Shown here piece by piece: positions 34,961-48,365 of a stretch of 64,000 nucleotides of DNA (its first letter is position 1; each line of letters begins with the position of its first letter). The position numbers and the translations under genes are program-made. The notes below the pieces were generated by a model. That model was not told the DNA's origin and ran no database searches. It saw only the letters and a list, made by a program, of their open reading frames with translations. The stretch spans positions 12,174,001 to 12,238,000 of the forward strand of contig CM076266.1 in the NCBI GenBank assembly GCA_038380795.1, written 5' to 3'. This stretch comes from Pyrocephalus nanus (taxonomy: Eukaryota > Chordata > Aves > Passeriformes > Tyrannidae).

Positions 34961-37900
34961 AACCTGCAAGACAAAGTCCCTAGAAGGCACGCAGAGGCAG
35001 CACTGCATCTCATCTCACAGGCTGGTTCCCAAACATTACCGAAATGGCTGTTCTTGGGATGAACTCAATTCCACTGAACTCTTGCCATGACACTGTCAGA
35101 GCTCAGCTGGGGGGTGGACATGTGGTCCCTTGTCCCTAAGAGACTGAGGAGACAAAGTGGGGGCTGGGCACAAGCACAAGCTTCTGAAAAACATCTGAGA
35201 CTGAAAAGGAAGGTGTTTTTGGAGTGTTAATGTCTGCTGGGTGTGACAACCCCTTGCTGCATGGCTTTTCTGGATCACTTTCTTGGACTTCACTGCCTAA
35301 ATTTCATCCAACTTCCATTTCAGGCAATAAGTAGGCGCTCTGGAACTCATCTTTCAGTCCTCTCTCTATAAATGAGCTCCAAAAAAAGGCAGTGGCAATG
35401 AACAAAACCCACCAACCTGCTGGGCAAGTGGTGCTCAATATGTGTTTTTGTGTGTTTGGATATTTTGAGCACAAAAGCAAACTTTTGTTTTGTGCTTTCT
35501 CAGTTGTTGCCGCTCATCTAAAAGTGACAAAATGAATGCTGACTGAAAGAAACCTCAATCTCTGATTGAGACATCTCAAATGTCAGAAAGTGATTATTAA
35601 TTTGGGGCTCTGATTAAGAGGAGAAAAATTTTCTCCTTTTCCTTGCCATCGTGTCATGTCATTTAGGATGCTTCTCCAAAACTTTTTTTTTTTTTTAAAG
35701 GGAAATTAAAGACAGCATAAAATCTTTTAAAGTAATTGTGTAAAAATATATGTTCTCTATAAAGTATGATTAATATGGATTTTTTTGCATCTGCAGATTT
35801 GAAGGTATCTGAACTAGATTTGCCCAGCCTGACTCCAGAGCTGGAGCTGGGTGAGTGGACACTGTAGGTATCTGAAGTTCAAAAGCAGCTCCACAGCATT
35901 TGTGTTGTCTCTTGAATCCACTGTGCCCTGGGGATTTCATAGACTGTGCCAATACATAGCACAAATCTCTGTGTAGTCTTTTATGCAGTTCAGACTTGCC
36001 TTCAGTCTTAGTGCACCTCAGAAACTCATTCCATGCCACTCAGGGGATGGAAATCTTAGACTTAAATGCTAAATATAAATGGAGAGAGAATCCAGCCCTC
36101 TACCCTCCATTTGGAGATGAATATGATTACTTCTGTGTTAAAGAAGCTCTCCTCACAAAGATTATCAGCTTCAGAAAGATTTTAATTGTTATTAAAGATA
36201 TTGGCATGACTTCTCAAAAGTCTCACATTATGTGTCTTTCCATGAGAGATAATGGCACTGCATGACATGGAGATATCACCCGGGATCTCTGGTAGCCAGA
36301 GCATTCAAACGTTGTTGGTGGCTTTCTTCCAGTCCCCTGGGTTATTTGTCACATGAAATATATACAGAAAATTTCAATGCTCAGTATCATATCATATTTT
36401 TTTCCTTCTTTAAATACCTTTTTTTCAGATGGTGTTAAGATTAGAACATGAAAAAGGTTTGATCTTGTATACTGATAATTTGTTTTGTGTTTAAACATAC
36501 TTTGCATTTTACTTGTGCATGTAGCTGTATCTCCTGCTGTCTCAAGCTTAAAAAAAACCTCACCATCCCACCACCACTAATCTTGCAAAGGCTGTTGATT
36601 TCTGTACAGATTAATCTAGGATGTTTTGGTATGTGCTTTTGATGCATGATATACAAAGGCTCTTCTGAGTTTCTTGGTTCGATTTTAAGATAGAGTCACA
36701 TTTGTTGTTTGTTTGTATATCCAAAATTTCAAAATAAGGGAAGCGCCTAAAGGAAATTTCTTCTCTTTCTCAAAGGCAAAGGAGAGGTAAGAACAAGGAT
36801 AGAGAAAAAAAAAAAGTGGTTTTTTTTTGCCCTGGCTTGCACAAGTTTAGCTGAAGGCTTTAATTGTTCCTAAGCAATTAAGCTATGGTATGCTTTATTG
36901 TCTGGGCTCAGACTTTATATTTAGTTTTCTCTTATCAGACCTATACAAACTCAAATCCTAGCCTGTAAGAATGGACTTACATGCTCTTCTAACTTGCTTG
37001 ACTGCCTCCAAAGTTGACCTCTTGATGGGTTTTGGATTCTGTGTCCCTGAGGGGTGTGAAGATATGACCAACTCCTTGGTGCTACGGTTTCTCTGAATGC
37101 AACTGCAAACTCAAACAATTGATCATTCTCTCTTAGGAAGAAATGCAGAAGGAATGTAAATAAAAACAAAGAATATTCGTTCATAAAGAGTGATGAATGC
37201 TTGTCAAAAGTTTGTCATGGTCCAAAAATAAACATGTCTGTTCTTTCTTGTATATGAAACATTTTCACCAGCTTGACAGCATTTGAAAGTAATCAGGATA
37301 CAGTCCCTATCTTAGAAGATTTTCTCTTCAGAATCTTATGTAATTTCATATATTAGTCTTTTTCTTAAAAAATAGGAACATACTTTATTCATAATAAAAT
37401 CTTTTTTAAAATTACTTCCCCCTAGGAAACAGACTCTTAAATGTTAACCTTAATAAAGCAATTACTGAATTGTTTGCTGTACAAATTAGGCATTACTATA
37501 ATTTTCTGATCTACAGTGATTTTTTTCTACTTTGGTAAAAGATATAGTATCCATGATGATATACTTACCATTCTCAATGTAGATCTTTGCAGAATAAATC
37601 TTCTCAAATATGTTGCAGTTAAATCTTTGAAAAGGAAGGCAAAATATGCTTAATACTGTATAAAATTACTGAAGAATAATTTTCATGTAGTAATTTCATG
37701 GACTAATTCTGCTCGTATACTTTGCAGATTCATGGGGTTTAATTGATGAAACTGAAGACCAGGCAGGAGCACTGAATGTTCAATCTGACCCCTGGCATAT
37801 CATATTGCCTAGTTATTCCTGACTAGAAAATGAGGAGTTGTGTGGATTTTTACTTATTTTCATGTAACACTTTGATTTGAAGGTATGAAGAGAGAGAATA

Positions 37901-38171
37901 TGTCAGTTCCCTTGAGATTTTGTTCTGATAATGAATCCTTCTCACTCTTAAATGTCTACCTCTTCTATTGTTTTGAAGATGGCTGACTTTCCTTCCAACC
38001 ATTATTGTTTCCCATTCTTTAACTGACACAACCCATATTTTCATCATTGAAATCTGACAGTCAAGTCACCTTTGAATTTTCTGTCTGATTAGTTAATCAG
38101 GCAGAGTTCTGTAGTCCCTGATTTTTTAAGGTAATTTGTCTATATCTTGAGGGGTTTTTTCTGTATCCCTT
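34961..38171. other. Non-coding DNA, nothing recognised
   Basis: The first 350 bases remain moderately GC-rich and may belong to the same unknown element as the island. The rest is AT-rich with frames up to 89 codons and no recognisable product. Confidence 0.55.
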
Positions 38172-38201
38172 CATATGCATCCAACATATGCATCCAACAT
38201 A
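38172..38201. repeat. 13-bp tandem repeat
   Basis: tatgcatccaaca is repeated twice in tandem, with the beginnings of a further unit. Confidence 0.85.
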
Positions 38202-38650
38202 AGCACAAAAAACCTCTATGCTTTTCAGGAATAAAACTGCATGCAGGTTTTGCATTCACACTTCAAAAACCACTACTGAGAAATATGTGTATGGAAAATA
38301 GTGCCACCAAAATGGTGGGTCTTAAGCCAAACAAATTTTTTTCCTTCATGAATTTCACTGAAATCACTGGAAACCATAATTAGGTATCTTGAGATGTGTT
38401 CTTTCTTCATATTCTTTGCTTTCCCTCCCCAAATGAAAGCTTATAGATAACCTATTGTGTATACCAAACACAGATACTTTCATGATAAATTTTTGTCTTT
38501 GCTCATTATCTAATAATTTGATCATATTTTAGATGGTTTAATACTTATTTTCATGCCCTATTTTTTCTCCTTTGGTAGAAGGAAACTCAAGAGGAAATTT
38601 CCCTGGCAGTTGGGAAATGCACACACTGTTTTTATATCTATCTACATCGT

Positions 38651-38754
38651 CTATATGTATGTATGTATATATGTTTACATATATGTGTGTATATGTATGT
38701 GGGTGTGTGTATATGTATACACACATATATATATGTACACATAGGTATATATAA
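38651..38754. repeat. TG/TA microsatellite with cruciform centre
   Basis: Mixed GTAT, TG and TA units. At 38704-38725 tgtgtgtata and tatacacaca form a perfect 10-bp inverted repeat with a 2-base centre. Confidence 0.9.
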
Positions 38755-40689
38755 TTGTTTTTTCCATGCAGCTTTAAATGTTCTTCATTTTTATGGATGA
38801 TACTTAACACAAAGAAATTACATTTTCTTCAACAGTGACTAAAATTGGGTCAAATGTAACTTAAAGGGTTACTTATTAGTGATGTTTTTTCTGTTAGTGC
38901 AAAGAGAAGACTATATGTGTCCATATGTGCTTGGATCTTTCTTGCATTTTGTGTTGCAGAGTAGTTCACAGGTATCATTTTGCATGGAGGTACAGAATTC
39001 TTGTAAAGTATCCCTTACACAGACCCATTTGTCACTCAGTTATCATGAACCTGCTACATACCATGTTGGGACAGCAGTTACACCAGACCATGCAGGATGA
39101 AATGGAGGCCATCTGAAGATTCGGATAAAGTTTCATTGTGCTGCTGAAAATTCATATTCATCATTTAAAGACTGTGGAGATCTCAGAGAGGTTGCTTGGC
39201 TGAAGTCAATCAATTCCTTAGAAAGAAGATGAAGTAAATTTGGCATAAATTGATACTGTGTAGTCAAAGCAGCCATATCAGTTTTACCAAGAAACATATC
39301 TACTTTGCAATCTCTTTATGCCTACTGACTTACTGAGTTATTCTGAATATCTGTATGTGCAATTTAAAGTCTTTTTAAATATCACTAAATACCATCATGT
39401 ATTTAAAGACAGAATTATGGGCAGATCCTGAAATATGAAACCTACCAGGTTTTGCCTTTAACTGCCACGCACTCTTTCTCTGACTTAAGCAGAATATTTT
39501 GCTTACTATTTACTAAATATTTTTTTCCCTTTTTTTCTTCCTGTTTTTCACTCCTGCATGTGATATTTCTTTACCCTTGAGTTTCCTTGGTGTATTTACT
39601 TTCAGGAGGCACTTGATTTTCTGAGTAGTGAAGATGCAGACTTCTGTCAGACCTTCACTTCATCTACCTGTAAGAGCAAATTTTCATTCACGACTTTCAG
39701 TGTTTAATAACTATGGAACAAATCATACCTCCTGCTGGGATGCTGTCTGACTGCTTCCAATGTATTGTGACTAATGGAACTGAAGAGTAATGCTCATGCA
39801 GCAGTTTGAACGGGCATCAAGAGCTCTACAACATGAGCTGAGACAAACTTCGAATAAAAGAGACAGGTCTTCAAGCATGTAGCATTGGTTTCCCTAAATG
39901 TTCAATATTGATCTTTTTTCTCCTATTTCTGTTTTTCTGCTAAATTTCCACGTACTAATCAGAGTGAGCAAGTGTGTAGAAACTGCTAGGGGAACTACAG
40001 AAGAACAGGGCATTCCAGCTTGAGGAGGGTGATCAGGAGCTCTAATTCTGCTTCCTTCTGTTCTCGTAGTGGAAAATATAGATCATAAGGATGCCTTAGT
40101 ATTTTGCTAAGGCACTATTTAATTCCTAATAAAATTCCACTTCTTACTGGCTCAAATTTGTCTGTTTTCATTGAATTGAGCACTTCCATTGACAACAGTG
40201 AAGATGCATTTTTACAGCAAATTTTTATTAGAGTTTTTATAAATCATATGTGGGTTTCAATTAAATGACAAATATGTGGGAGACAGAAACACTAGGTGTT
40301 CTGTGGTAAGTCACTTTATTGGATGATAATTTCCATGTTCTTTAGCAATATACATTGTGTCAGCCTTCACAGTGTTTGTGCAGCCACCTGAGAGAGCAAA
40401 AATGCAGCTTCCCTCCTCCCAGGGCAGCATCATTGGTATGCTGGAGCTGACAGCTAAGCTGCAGATTGTGCTCAGGACAATCTCACTAAACACATTAAGC
40501 ATCTCCCCTTTTCATTAACGGGTTTAAAACAACCTGGAAGCACTGTTGACACAGCTTATTGCAAATATGTTCCAGAGATGAGAGCAGGCGCTAGCACTGC
40601 TGGAAGTGGGGTAGAGCATCGGATCTGTCTAACATATTACTTGTCTCTACTACTGCTGTGTTCAAACACTTCACGGACTTTCACATTAT
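38755..40689. other. Non-coding DNA, nothing recognised
   Basis: AT-rich, with frames at most about 73 codons. No repeat family seen. Confidence 0.6.
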
Positions 40690-40850
40690 TTACCTTCAAA
40701 AAACTCCGTAGTGGCAGCTGTGCCTTTATCTCTGATTTACATGGGAGGAGGTCAGAGCTAAACAACTTGCCTAAAGTCATAGAGGAAAGTATAGAGGGTA
40801 TAGAGAAGTTAAATGCCAGGTTAGTTCCCTGTTCATTAGACCTTCCTCAT
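40690..40850 (+). mobile_element. MIR-like CORE-SINE relic
   Basis: gatttacatgggaggaggtc, agagctaaacaacttgccta, aagtcatagaggaaagtata and ccctgttcattagacc follow the MIR consensus in order ('attttacagatgaggaaac..gaggttaagtaacttgcccaaggtcacacagctagtaagtgg..ccgtgctcttaaccac'). Very old. The overlapping 91-codon frame is therefore not a gene. Confidence 0.65.
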
Positions 40851-42914
40851 TAAATAATTGTTGCTTTTGTAGATAAAAATGAAGGAGTTATTTACTGTGA
40901 AATACAGCATAGAGCATAAATTCTAATGCTTTTACATGACCAATCATAACATAGGAGATGAATCTGAGCAATTGCTTAATGGGACATATTAGGAACCATA
41001 GCAAGATTTTTCTTGGAAATGTATATAGGCTTTATAAAAATTGAAATTATTTGTGTGTAAATAATTTACAGTAATACTGTCCATGAGTGTCAGAAAATTG
41101 GCTTGGTATTGGGCAGCAAACCACTACAAGCCAGTAGATTTGAAATGAGAGTAGATAATGAAAAGCCTTTGCTCTTGGTTCACACATTGTGCTGTCACAG
41201 AAGTCAAACAGAGATGAGGAAGTCAACCAGAGATGAGTCTTGTGTGTGAAGAACTAAGAGATGTGATGTGGATAGTGGAAAACATTTAGGTATTTACAAT
41301 TTGTTATTGCATACCAGAACAACTGTGAGATAGTAAGATTAAGAGCAACCACTTGCCAGATAACATAATTTCAAGTATCTTTATTGGGGTTGAACATCTT
41401 AGTGCTTATCTCAGAATTCAGGGAACTATCCAGGAACCTTGTTTCGCAAAATTTCCCTACATTCAGGATGATTCAGAGATAAAGAGCAGTAGGAGTGTCT
41501 TGTTATAGACTTGCCACAAGGTATCTTAGTGAAAGATTAGTGAGACAGGTTAAATGAGACTGGAATAATTTTATATAATCATATGCAAAGAATCTTGTGC
41601 CATCCTATAGAACAAAACACTCTAAGTTGCTTTGCAAATCTGTGGGATTTTCATTAGAACCAGCCATCTGATATTTCTCAGGTTGCTATTAATGGTCCCA
41701 TCTATCACAATCCAGAGTGATATACAGCTCATCATAATTTCACTCTATTTTGGCTTTTAAAGAGTTTGTTACGGTGGAGTGTTGCTGGAGGGTACACTAG
41801 ATGGCATTCTTGATAACTGTGCCTCTCTCTGTACACTTGCTGATACTCAAATACGGTTTAGGGATTCCTGGAATAATTTCAGCAAGTGTGCTAAATTCCC
41901 CATCTGTGGCAGATGCTTAAATGCTACACATATAGTTCTGGCTATATGTCATTTTCCTGGATACAGGCGAGAGGATGACTGGTGTTTAAGCTTTGACAGC
42001 TCGTTAACTAGTCATCATGGAATTGCTAGGTTACCTGTTCAGAGATGGTAGCCTCTGCAGTGTAAATCAGGTTGCCTCTACGGACTTCAAAGGGAATAGG
42101 GTTTTTTATAGTAGCTTCAGATTTGCCCCACTGCCTTTAAAACTTGTACCCCTTGAAAGCTCTCCTGTGAACAAGCCTGGGGTACACAACTACGATGACC
42201 CTTTTCATGATCTTATTGCAATATTCATCCTCTTCCCACATGTAATACTTGGTGCCACCAAGTTGTGTTTAATATTAGATAAAAACTAGCTTGAGGCAAA
42301 CCCATTTCTGTTTACATTTTAAACTGCAGAGCATTCTTTGGAGATCTGTAAAAATAAAAGCCAGCAGGGCTGATATCCATCTCTTCAAGGTCCTTATCTA
42401 CACTACATAAATGAGCATAATCAGTATTTAGGTTTCTTGATGGAGATAAACCTATTGTATTTACATTTTTGTTTGCAATCCAGGAAACTTCATATAAGAT
42501 TTGTCATAAATAAATATTTATGAATTTGAGATAATATTTCTATCTGACACATATGTAGCTGTAGGAGGATTTTATGCTGTATTAATGTAAAAGAATGAAG
42601 TGTGATCAAAATGTCTGTGTTAGTTTGATTCAAAATGTCTGAGAAGGAAATAATCTGTCAGTCAAGAATTATTACTCGCTAGAGGGATGTTTATCAATCA
42701 TTCTAACTGAAAAGAAAATCAAAGAGCAGACTCAACCTAAATATTCATCATTACTCTAGCTTTTGAGGTTTCAGATGTGATTTCCTGGTCAGTGACTGTT
42801 TTTTTTTTTTTAATAAAACGCTACAAGGCACAAGCAAAAGAGACTGTTGATGAAAGCAGCTTCTGTATCTGCCCTTTATAGTCATCAGGCTATGATCATC
42901 AAGCACGATCTGAA
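40851..42914. other. Non-coding DNA, nothing recognised
   Basis: Two 90-codon frames (41779-42051 and 42017-42289) have no recognisable domain. Poly-T near 42800-42811. Confidence 0.55.
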
Positions 42915-42985
42915 GTTTTGAATCACTGAGCTGAAAGAGATCTTAAACCTTCATCTAGTGCATATTCATGCTTTAAAACAGGGGT
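42915..42985 (-). mobile_element. Old CR1/L3-type LINE fragment
   Basis: gaatcactgagctgaaagag, atcttaaaccttcatctagt and gctttaaaacagggg resemble the reverse complement of a CR1/L3 3' end ('aatcatagagctggaagggacctcaaggatcatctagtccaacccc'). Short and diverged. Confidence 0.5.
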
Positions 42986-45684
42986 AATGTTTTTAATCTG
43001 TGTGAAATAACTCCTGACCATCATTTTGTGGTCACTATTTGCATAGCATTTTGGACATATGTTAAAACTAAGTAAATAAACAATCTAATCCAGTTGGATA
43101 TGTAAATATTAAATTTGTTGAACGTTAACTTGAATATTCAGCTGAGCAAAGTGGGAAAGGAATGCAGGGTGTTGCAGCAGTATTTGTTTTTCATTAAAGG
43201 AGTTGCTTTATATGCTATAAAAAATTTTAGTGTTAATAGACTGTGTACAATCTTTTAAATTTATGTTCCTCCTAAACTTACCAAGTGTGTTATTTGGTTG
43301 TCCCTGTTATTAATTTTCCATTTGCACCTATTTAAATACAGGGTTAAAGTGAGGTCAGTCACACTGTTATGTGTAACTAGTTCAGCCAAGCAGTTTCCTG
43401 AGCATTAAAAATTACAGTCACTAATTGCCAAATAATGTCACCTGGAGTTTTATTTGTGCAACTGTGTCATCTTTTGTCTTTTGATACACAGGGCAGAATC
43501 TTTCCCTGTATTTCATTTTGCCTGTGGATTCTAGACTTCAGAGTATTTTGGAGGGAAAAAAGCATGAAAACTTAGTGGAAACTGCCCAAACTCTTTTAGT
43601 TTAGATCTGATTTACCAGAAAATGGTTTACCCAGCAAATTTAACTGGGTTTGAAATACATACAAATATGCTGACATGTCCCAGTGTGTGCAGCATTTGAA
43701 ATTACTCATCCAATGACATACTTCAGTCAATGATTGACTGAGAGTTGATCATAATGTGCCTGTAGGCATTCTATCTGTGTGCCATGCTCAGCACAACTCT
43801 GTTACAATAATAAGCAGCAGTTCCCAAGATAAAAAGGTTGACTATTGTTTTGAGTTTTTCGCTATATGTTTTGGTCCACATGTCTAAGTATCTGGTCACC
43901 TCTTTCATACGTGACACCATTTCTGTTTCCCTGTTTGATAAATTCCCATGCCAACATCAGCTCCCCACACAAGCTCATGAACTGGTACAGCACAAACACT
44001 GGTACATACACATTTCATGAGGCAACCCCTATGGAAATGTTAAGCAAATAAAAATTGACAGAAAAATAGAAGCAACAGCAAGTATCATCAAACTGAATTC
44101 ACTGATTTCGTTCTGAATAAACAAGAATTTTGTCTTGACATTTTCTACTTTAAAGGCCATTTATTTAATACACTTTCCTGTAGCATCTGTTTCAAAACAA
44201 AAAATCTGTAAAGGTGCAGTTACTTCATCCTCTAAAAGATCACATAGGCATTATAATGACCCTAAGGTGAGTGTCAGGCTATTAACAAACCCCTAACTAG
44301 GTGAGCTTTAATTGATTTGAGGTTTCATAATGAGATTTCACAGAGCTCTGTACAGTGTGGAGCTGCATGGAGTTGAGTCACATGTAATTTTTAAAGAGCA
44401 ATTATAAGAATTCTTTGTTAGAATGCAATGCTCCCTGTAAAAAAGGAGGTGCTGCCTCAGTGTTCCCAAGAAATTACTGTATGATTCTTATATCTATTAA
44501 AAATGTACAAGAGTACTTATATGTGTAAATGCAAATAGATGCATATATGCATGCATGTATGCAAAATACACATATATGCATATACACATCTGTTTATGTA
44601 CACAAATATATAAAGTTACAAACATGCACACCTATGGCATTTTTATGTATTATACAACTTTATAACTGTAGACAAGAAATTAATCCAGCCATGCTTTGAA
44701 TACAGGGGATTCTGAATTTTTTAAAGCTATGTCATGAAGGTAATTTTACTTAGAAGTCAAAAAAAGGTCAATTTTAGATTCCTTTCTGTGCCAAGAAAGG
44801 CTAATGCATAATTACATTTTTGTTTTGGTGTCTCTTTAAAATAAAATATCATTGGAACAGAAAAGGGTTTAAATAAATGCTATTTTACTTAGGTTCTCAG
44901 TAAAAATAATGATTTTCACAGTTCATTTGGTCTTGGTTTACTTCATACAGTTCTGCACGGGAATCTGGTCTGCAGGTCATTATACAATCTTGATGTTCCT
45001 AGCTGAATCATGTGCAGAGATTTATTGGAAACATACTTCACCTTTGATGTGTTTTTTTTTCCTCCTGAGTTTGCCTTCATATTTAGTTCACTTTGGTATT
45101 CCTGGAATGCTGAGTCTTTTTGACATTCATACACCCATGAGGGCAGCAAAAGGTCCAGCTTGCACTATTAGATGCAAATTACATCTAATATCCTATACTT
45201 AAATAAATCTCAAACTACTGTCTTAAATTTATAAATGCCAACAAATATAAATAGAAAGCAACTTTATATCATACTGACATGAAAAATACCATAACACAAA
45301 GATTTAGGCATTGATTTTTGACCTTAACTTTGCATTCTATGCTGTTCCCGGATAAGTCAAAAGCTTAATATTAGGCTTTATTGTATTCATTAGCAATCTT
45401 TCATATTCTACTGGCATTGCATGTCAAGAAAAACCACATAAAAATATGTGTTATATCTCTAAGAGATGATGTAAATCTTTATTGAGTTTTTACCTCTTTT
45501 CATATTGAAGGCTGGTTAATCCCTTCCAATTTCTTTTATGGAGGGAAACATAGACCACACAAGAGACAGAGGCATGAGCTTAAATCATATGATCTCTGAG
45601 CAAAAAGTTGTAGAAGCACCAAGCATGTATGTTTCTGAGATAGATACACAGGGTATAGCTAGGAAACCTGAACATTGACCGTGC
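42986..45684. other. Non-coding DNA, with an ATGC/TA-rich patch
   Basis: 44517-44612 is rich in alternating purine-pyrimidine steps (atgcatatatgcatgcatgt). The 97-codon frame at 44909-45202 is hydrophobic but unrecognised. No gene seen. Confidence 0.55.
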
Positions 45685-45880
45685 TCAAATGTGTTATCTT
45701 TGGAACAGGTTCCCCAGAGAAGCGGTGGATGTCCCATCCCTGGAAGTGTTAAAGGCCAGGCTGGATGGGGCCCTGAGCAACTGGATCTAGTGGGTGGCAT
45801 CCCTGCCCATGGCAGAGGGGTGGGATCTATATGGTCTTTAAAGTCCCTTCCAACCCAATTCATTCTATGACTCTATGATC
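45685..45880 (+). mobile_element. CR1 LINE 3' end with tail
   Basis: ttggaacaggttccccagag, tcccatccctggaagtgtta, aaggccaggctggatggggc, atccctgcccatggcagagg, then cccttccaacccaattcatt and ctatgactctatgatct. This is a textbook avian CR1 end with about two ATTCTATG-like tail units, 5'-truncated just before the NRLPREV-type codons. It is better preserved than the other 3' UTR pieces and belongs to a different 3' type from the element at 1-126. Confidence 0.9.
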
Positions 45881-48365
45881 TTTTTGACCATATGTAATTT
45901 CTCTGTGTCTGACAATGGGGTATTAGCTATCCCCTTTATTTGTCCCTACATTGCATAATTGAACATAAGTTGTATTTGTGAAGTCCACATGGAAACATGT
46001 CTGTAAGAGACTAGGTTATTAAAGAAGATGGAAAGCACAAGAAATACTGAATTTCTGTATTCATACCTTCTATGTAAAGTATATCTTCTTGGATTTCCCA
46101 CAAGATACATTGACATATTACACAATGCTTGCTCTCATCACAGAGACCAGGTTATGACTGATAATCTCTGAAAATTTACATTCAACTTGAAGTAGATATC
46201 AGCCGCAGTCACTTCCATGCACTTTGTAAATGGCATCTGGATAGGGCATAATCTGAGTTTGAGTCTCTTTTAGCTTCCAGGAATAGTTCAATTCCTCTTT
46301 GCTTATCCTCAGGCAAATGCAATAACCACAGAGCTCCAGGTAACTTTGGCAGCTGGGGGAGGAAAGATAAATTCCACATACTTGTTGAAACTTGTTCTGT
46401 CACTTTTCAGAAAAGAATGCAGGATTCAGGGAATTTTAAACACAAAGCACGCTTGAATAGCTACTCACTAGCCAAGTCACAGAGGATGTGTCATTCTCAG
46501 AGGAGTCATGCTGACTTTTTTGGTTTCTTTCTGGCCCAAAGAACCTTAGTTATTTTATCCATACCCTATTACATCTGACCACTAACCTAAGAATAAAGTA
46601 ATCCTTTTGGCAGAGGTAGGAATTAACTTTCATCTCCCATTGCTTAGGGAAGCCCCTACATCTTAAATAAATAGTTTAATTGCACTGTATCCTTCTCCAA
46701 AAATTCAGTAGCTGTGAAAACGCTTCATATATTCTGGGGATTTGATCTGATCTATACGCATAAGCTCTACCCTGCTAATGCTTACCAGGTCAGGAAGAAG
46801 CTGGAGGCAATTCAGTGAAGAGGGCCTGATGACACCCAGCTTGGTCTTCAGTGAGAACTTTGCATTGCAATGTTCAACAGTGCAATGTTTAACCATGTTA
46901 AAAAGTGAGTTCTTCTGTAATTGTGCAGAAGTTAAGCTCTTTGGAAAGTTTAAGGTCACAAAATACAACAACTGTGAAGAGTAGGTGTCTTTGGTGCTTC
47001 TGCGGCACCTGAACAGGGACTTTCAGGAACACCATTTTGGACGTAGTTACCAAAACATCAACCTTTTTCTAGATCCTTTTCTTTTTGTTTATTTTTGGAT
47101 TTGGATTCAACCTTAAATCCCAGGCCAGATAACATCTTGACCCTAAGTAAGACTTGTGTGGTCTTGTACACAGGGAGGTGAGCTTAAGTTTGAAGTGGGC
47201 TGGCTCTCTAGATGTCAGATTTACAGCTGTTTGACCATGAGAACAATAATTTGAAGAGAGAGATTCTTTGGTCTTCTGAATATGTACAGTGCATAAACAG
47301 AAGACTGTATTTGATGCAAGCTCTCTATCAGCAGGTCAATGTGATGAGGAATATAATGGTAAAGCAAGATGCTCTGAATCAGGTCTTATTTCCAACCTTT
47401 GGTAAAATCTTACCTTCAGTGGAAACACATTGCTATTGATTCAGAGGAGGCCAGAATTTCTTCTTGTAGTAAGGTAGGACATAAGTATTTAGTTTACATA
47501 TGGAGCACTGCATAATTTAGCTACAAAATCCCAAGGTTCATTGAGGTTCAGATAGATTCTTCATAAGTAGGCAAAATATCTCTTTTTGTTTTAATTGTAG
47601 AGATTATATTTTCATAGCAATACTATTATCTTACATGCTCATCTCTGAAGAGCTTGCTTTCTCCAAAAGCAGGAAATTATTCTGATACCAACGAAGAGTA
47701 CATTTATGTAAACAGCATCTACAAAACCACTTCCTTTCAAGAAACAACACAAATTATAGGGCAGAAGCTATTTAGGCATTTTAAGTACTGGTAAAAGAAC
47801 CAGGCATGATCATTAGAGCAACACAATAATTTTTATTGGCTATTTTCTATGAATTCAAGAAGTTCCAGATTTTGTCCCCTGGGGTAAACTACCTCCTTGT
47901 CTTTGAAGGGTATACAAGTGAAGGACCAGTTCATTAACCAGTGCATCTTAGTGTTGATACCGACACACAGCTGGGGAACCTGCTTCTGTCAGAGGCAGGA
48001 CAGTCTGCTGATGGTAGACAGAAGATTCTCGTGACAGGAAAAAATGTGTGATGTGTAGTTAGGCACAGACCTTCACATATCAATATATTTACCAAGGGAC
48101 TGGGAAGAACCTGACGCCCTGGGATAGAAAAGTCTTTCAAGCTTTGCTTTTACAAGTACCTCAGCTTTCAGCCTTGTATAAGTGTAGCAGAAGAGGTGGT
48201 GCATGGTCTGGAGAAAAGAGTTTTCTGTCCCACCAGAAATCTGTTCAGATCACTTGTGGGAGATACAGAGAAGTGGGTATCGCCAAAATTGGTATGTCTT
48301 CAGGAAACAAATACCTAACAGAGGTACAGTCTTGGTTTTCCTGATATAATAATGATCTGATATTG
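45881..48365. other. Non-coding DNA, with a possible PBS-like motif
   Basis: tgcggcacctgaacagggac at 47001-47020 resembles a retroviral lysine-tRNA primer-binding site (see findings), but no LTR or viral gene is recognisable nearby. Otherwise short frames only. Confidence 0.5.

Noticed and set aside
40578..40853. 91-codon plus-strand frame as a small gene
   Set aside because: Most of it overlaps the MIR-like relic and the translation has no recognisable features.
44909..45202. Hydrophobic 97-codon frame, possible membrane protein
   Set aside because: T-rich DNA gives hydrophobic codons by default; no conserved motif and no exon context.
45585..45863. 92-codon minus-strand frame
   Set aside because: It is the antisense of the CR1 3' end at 45685-45880.
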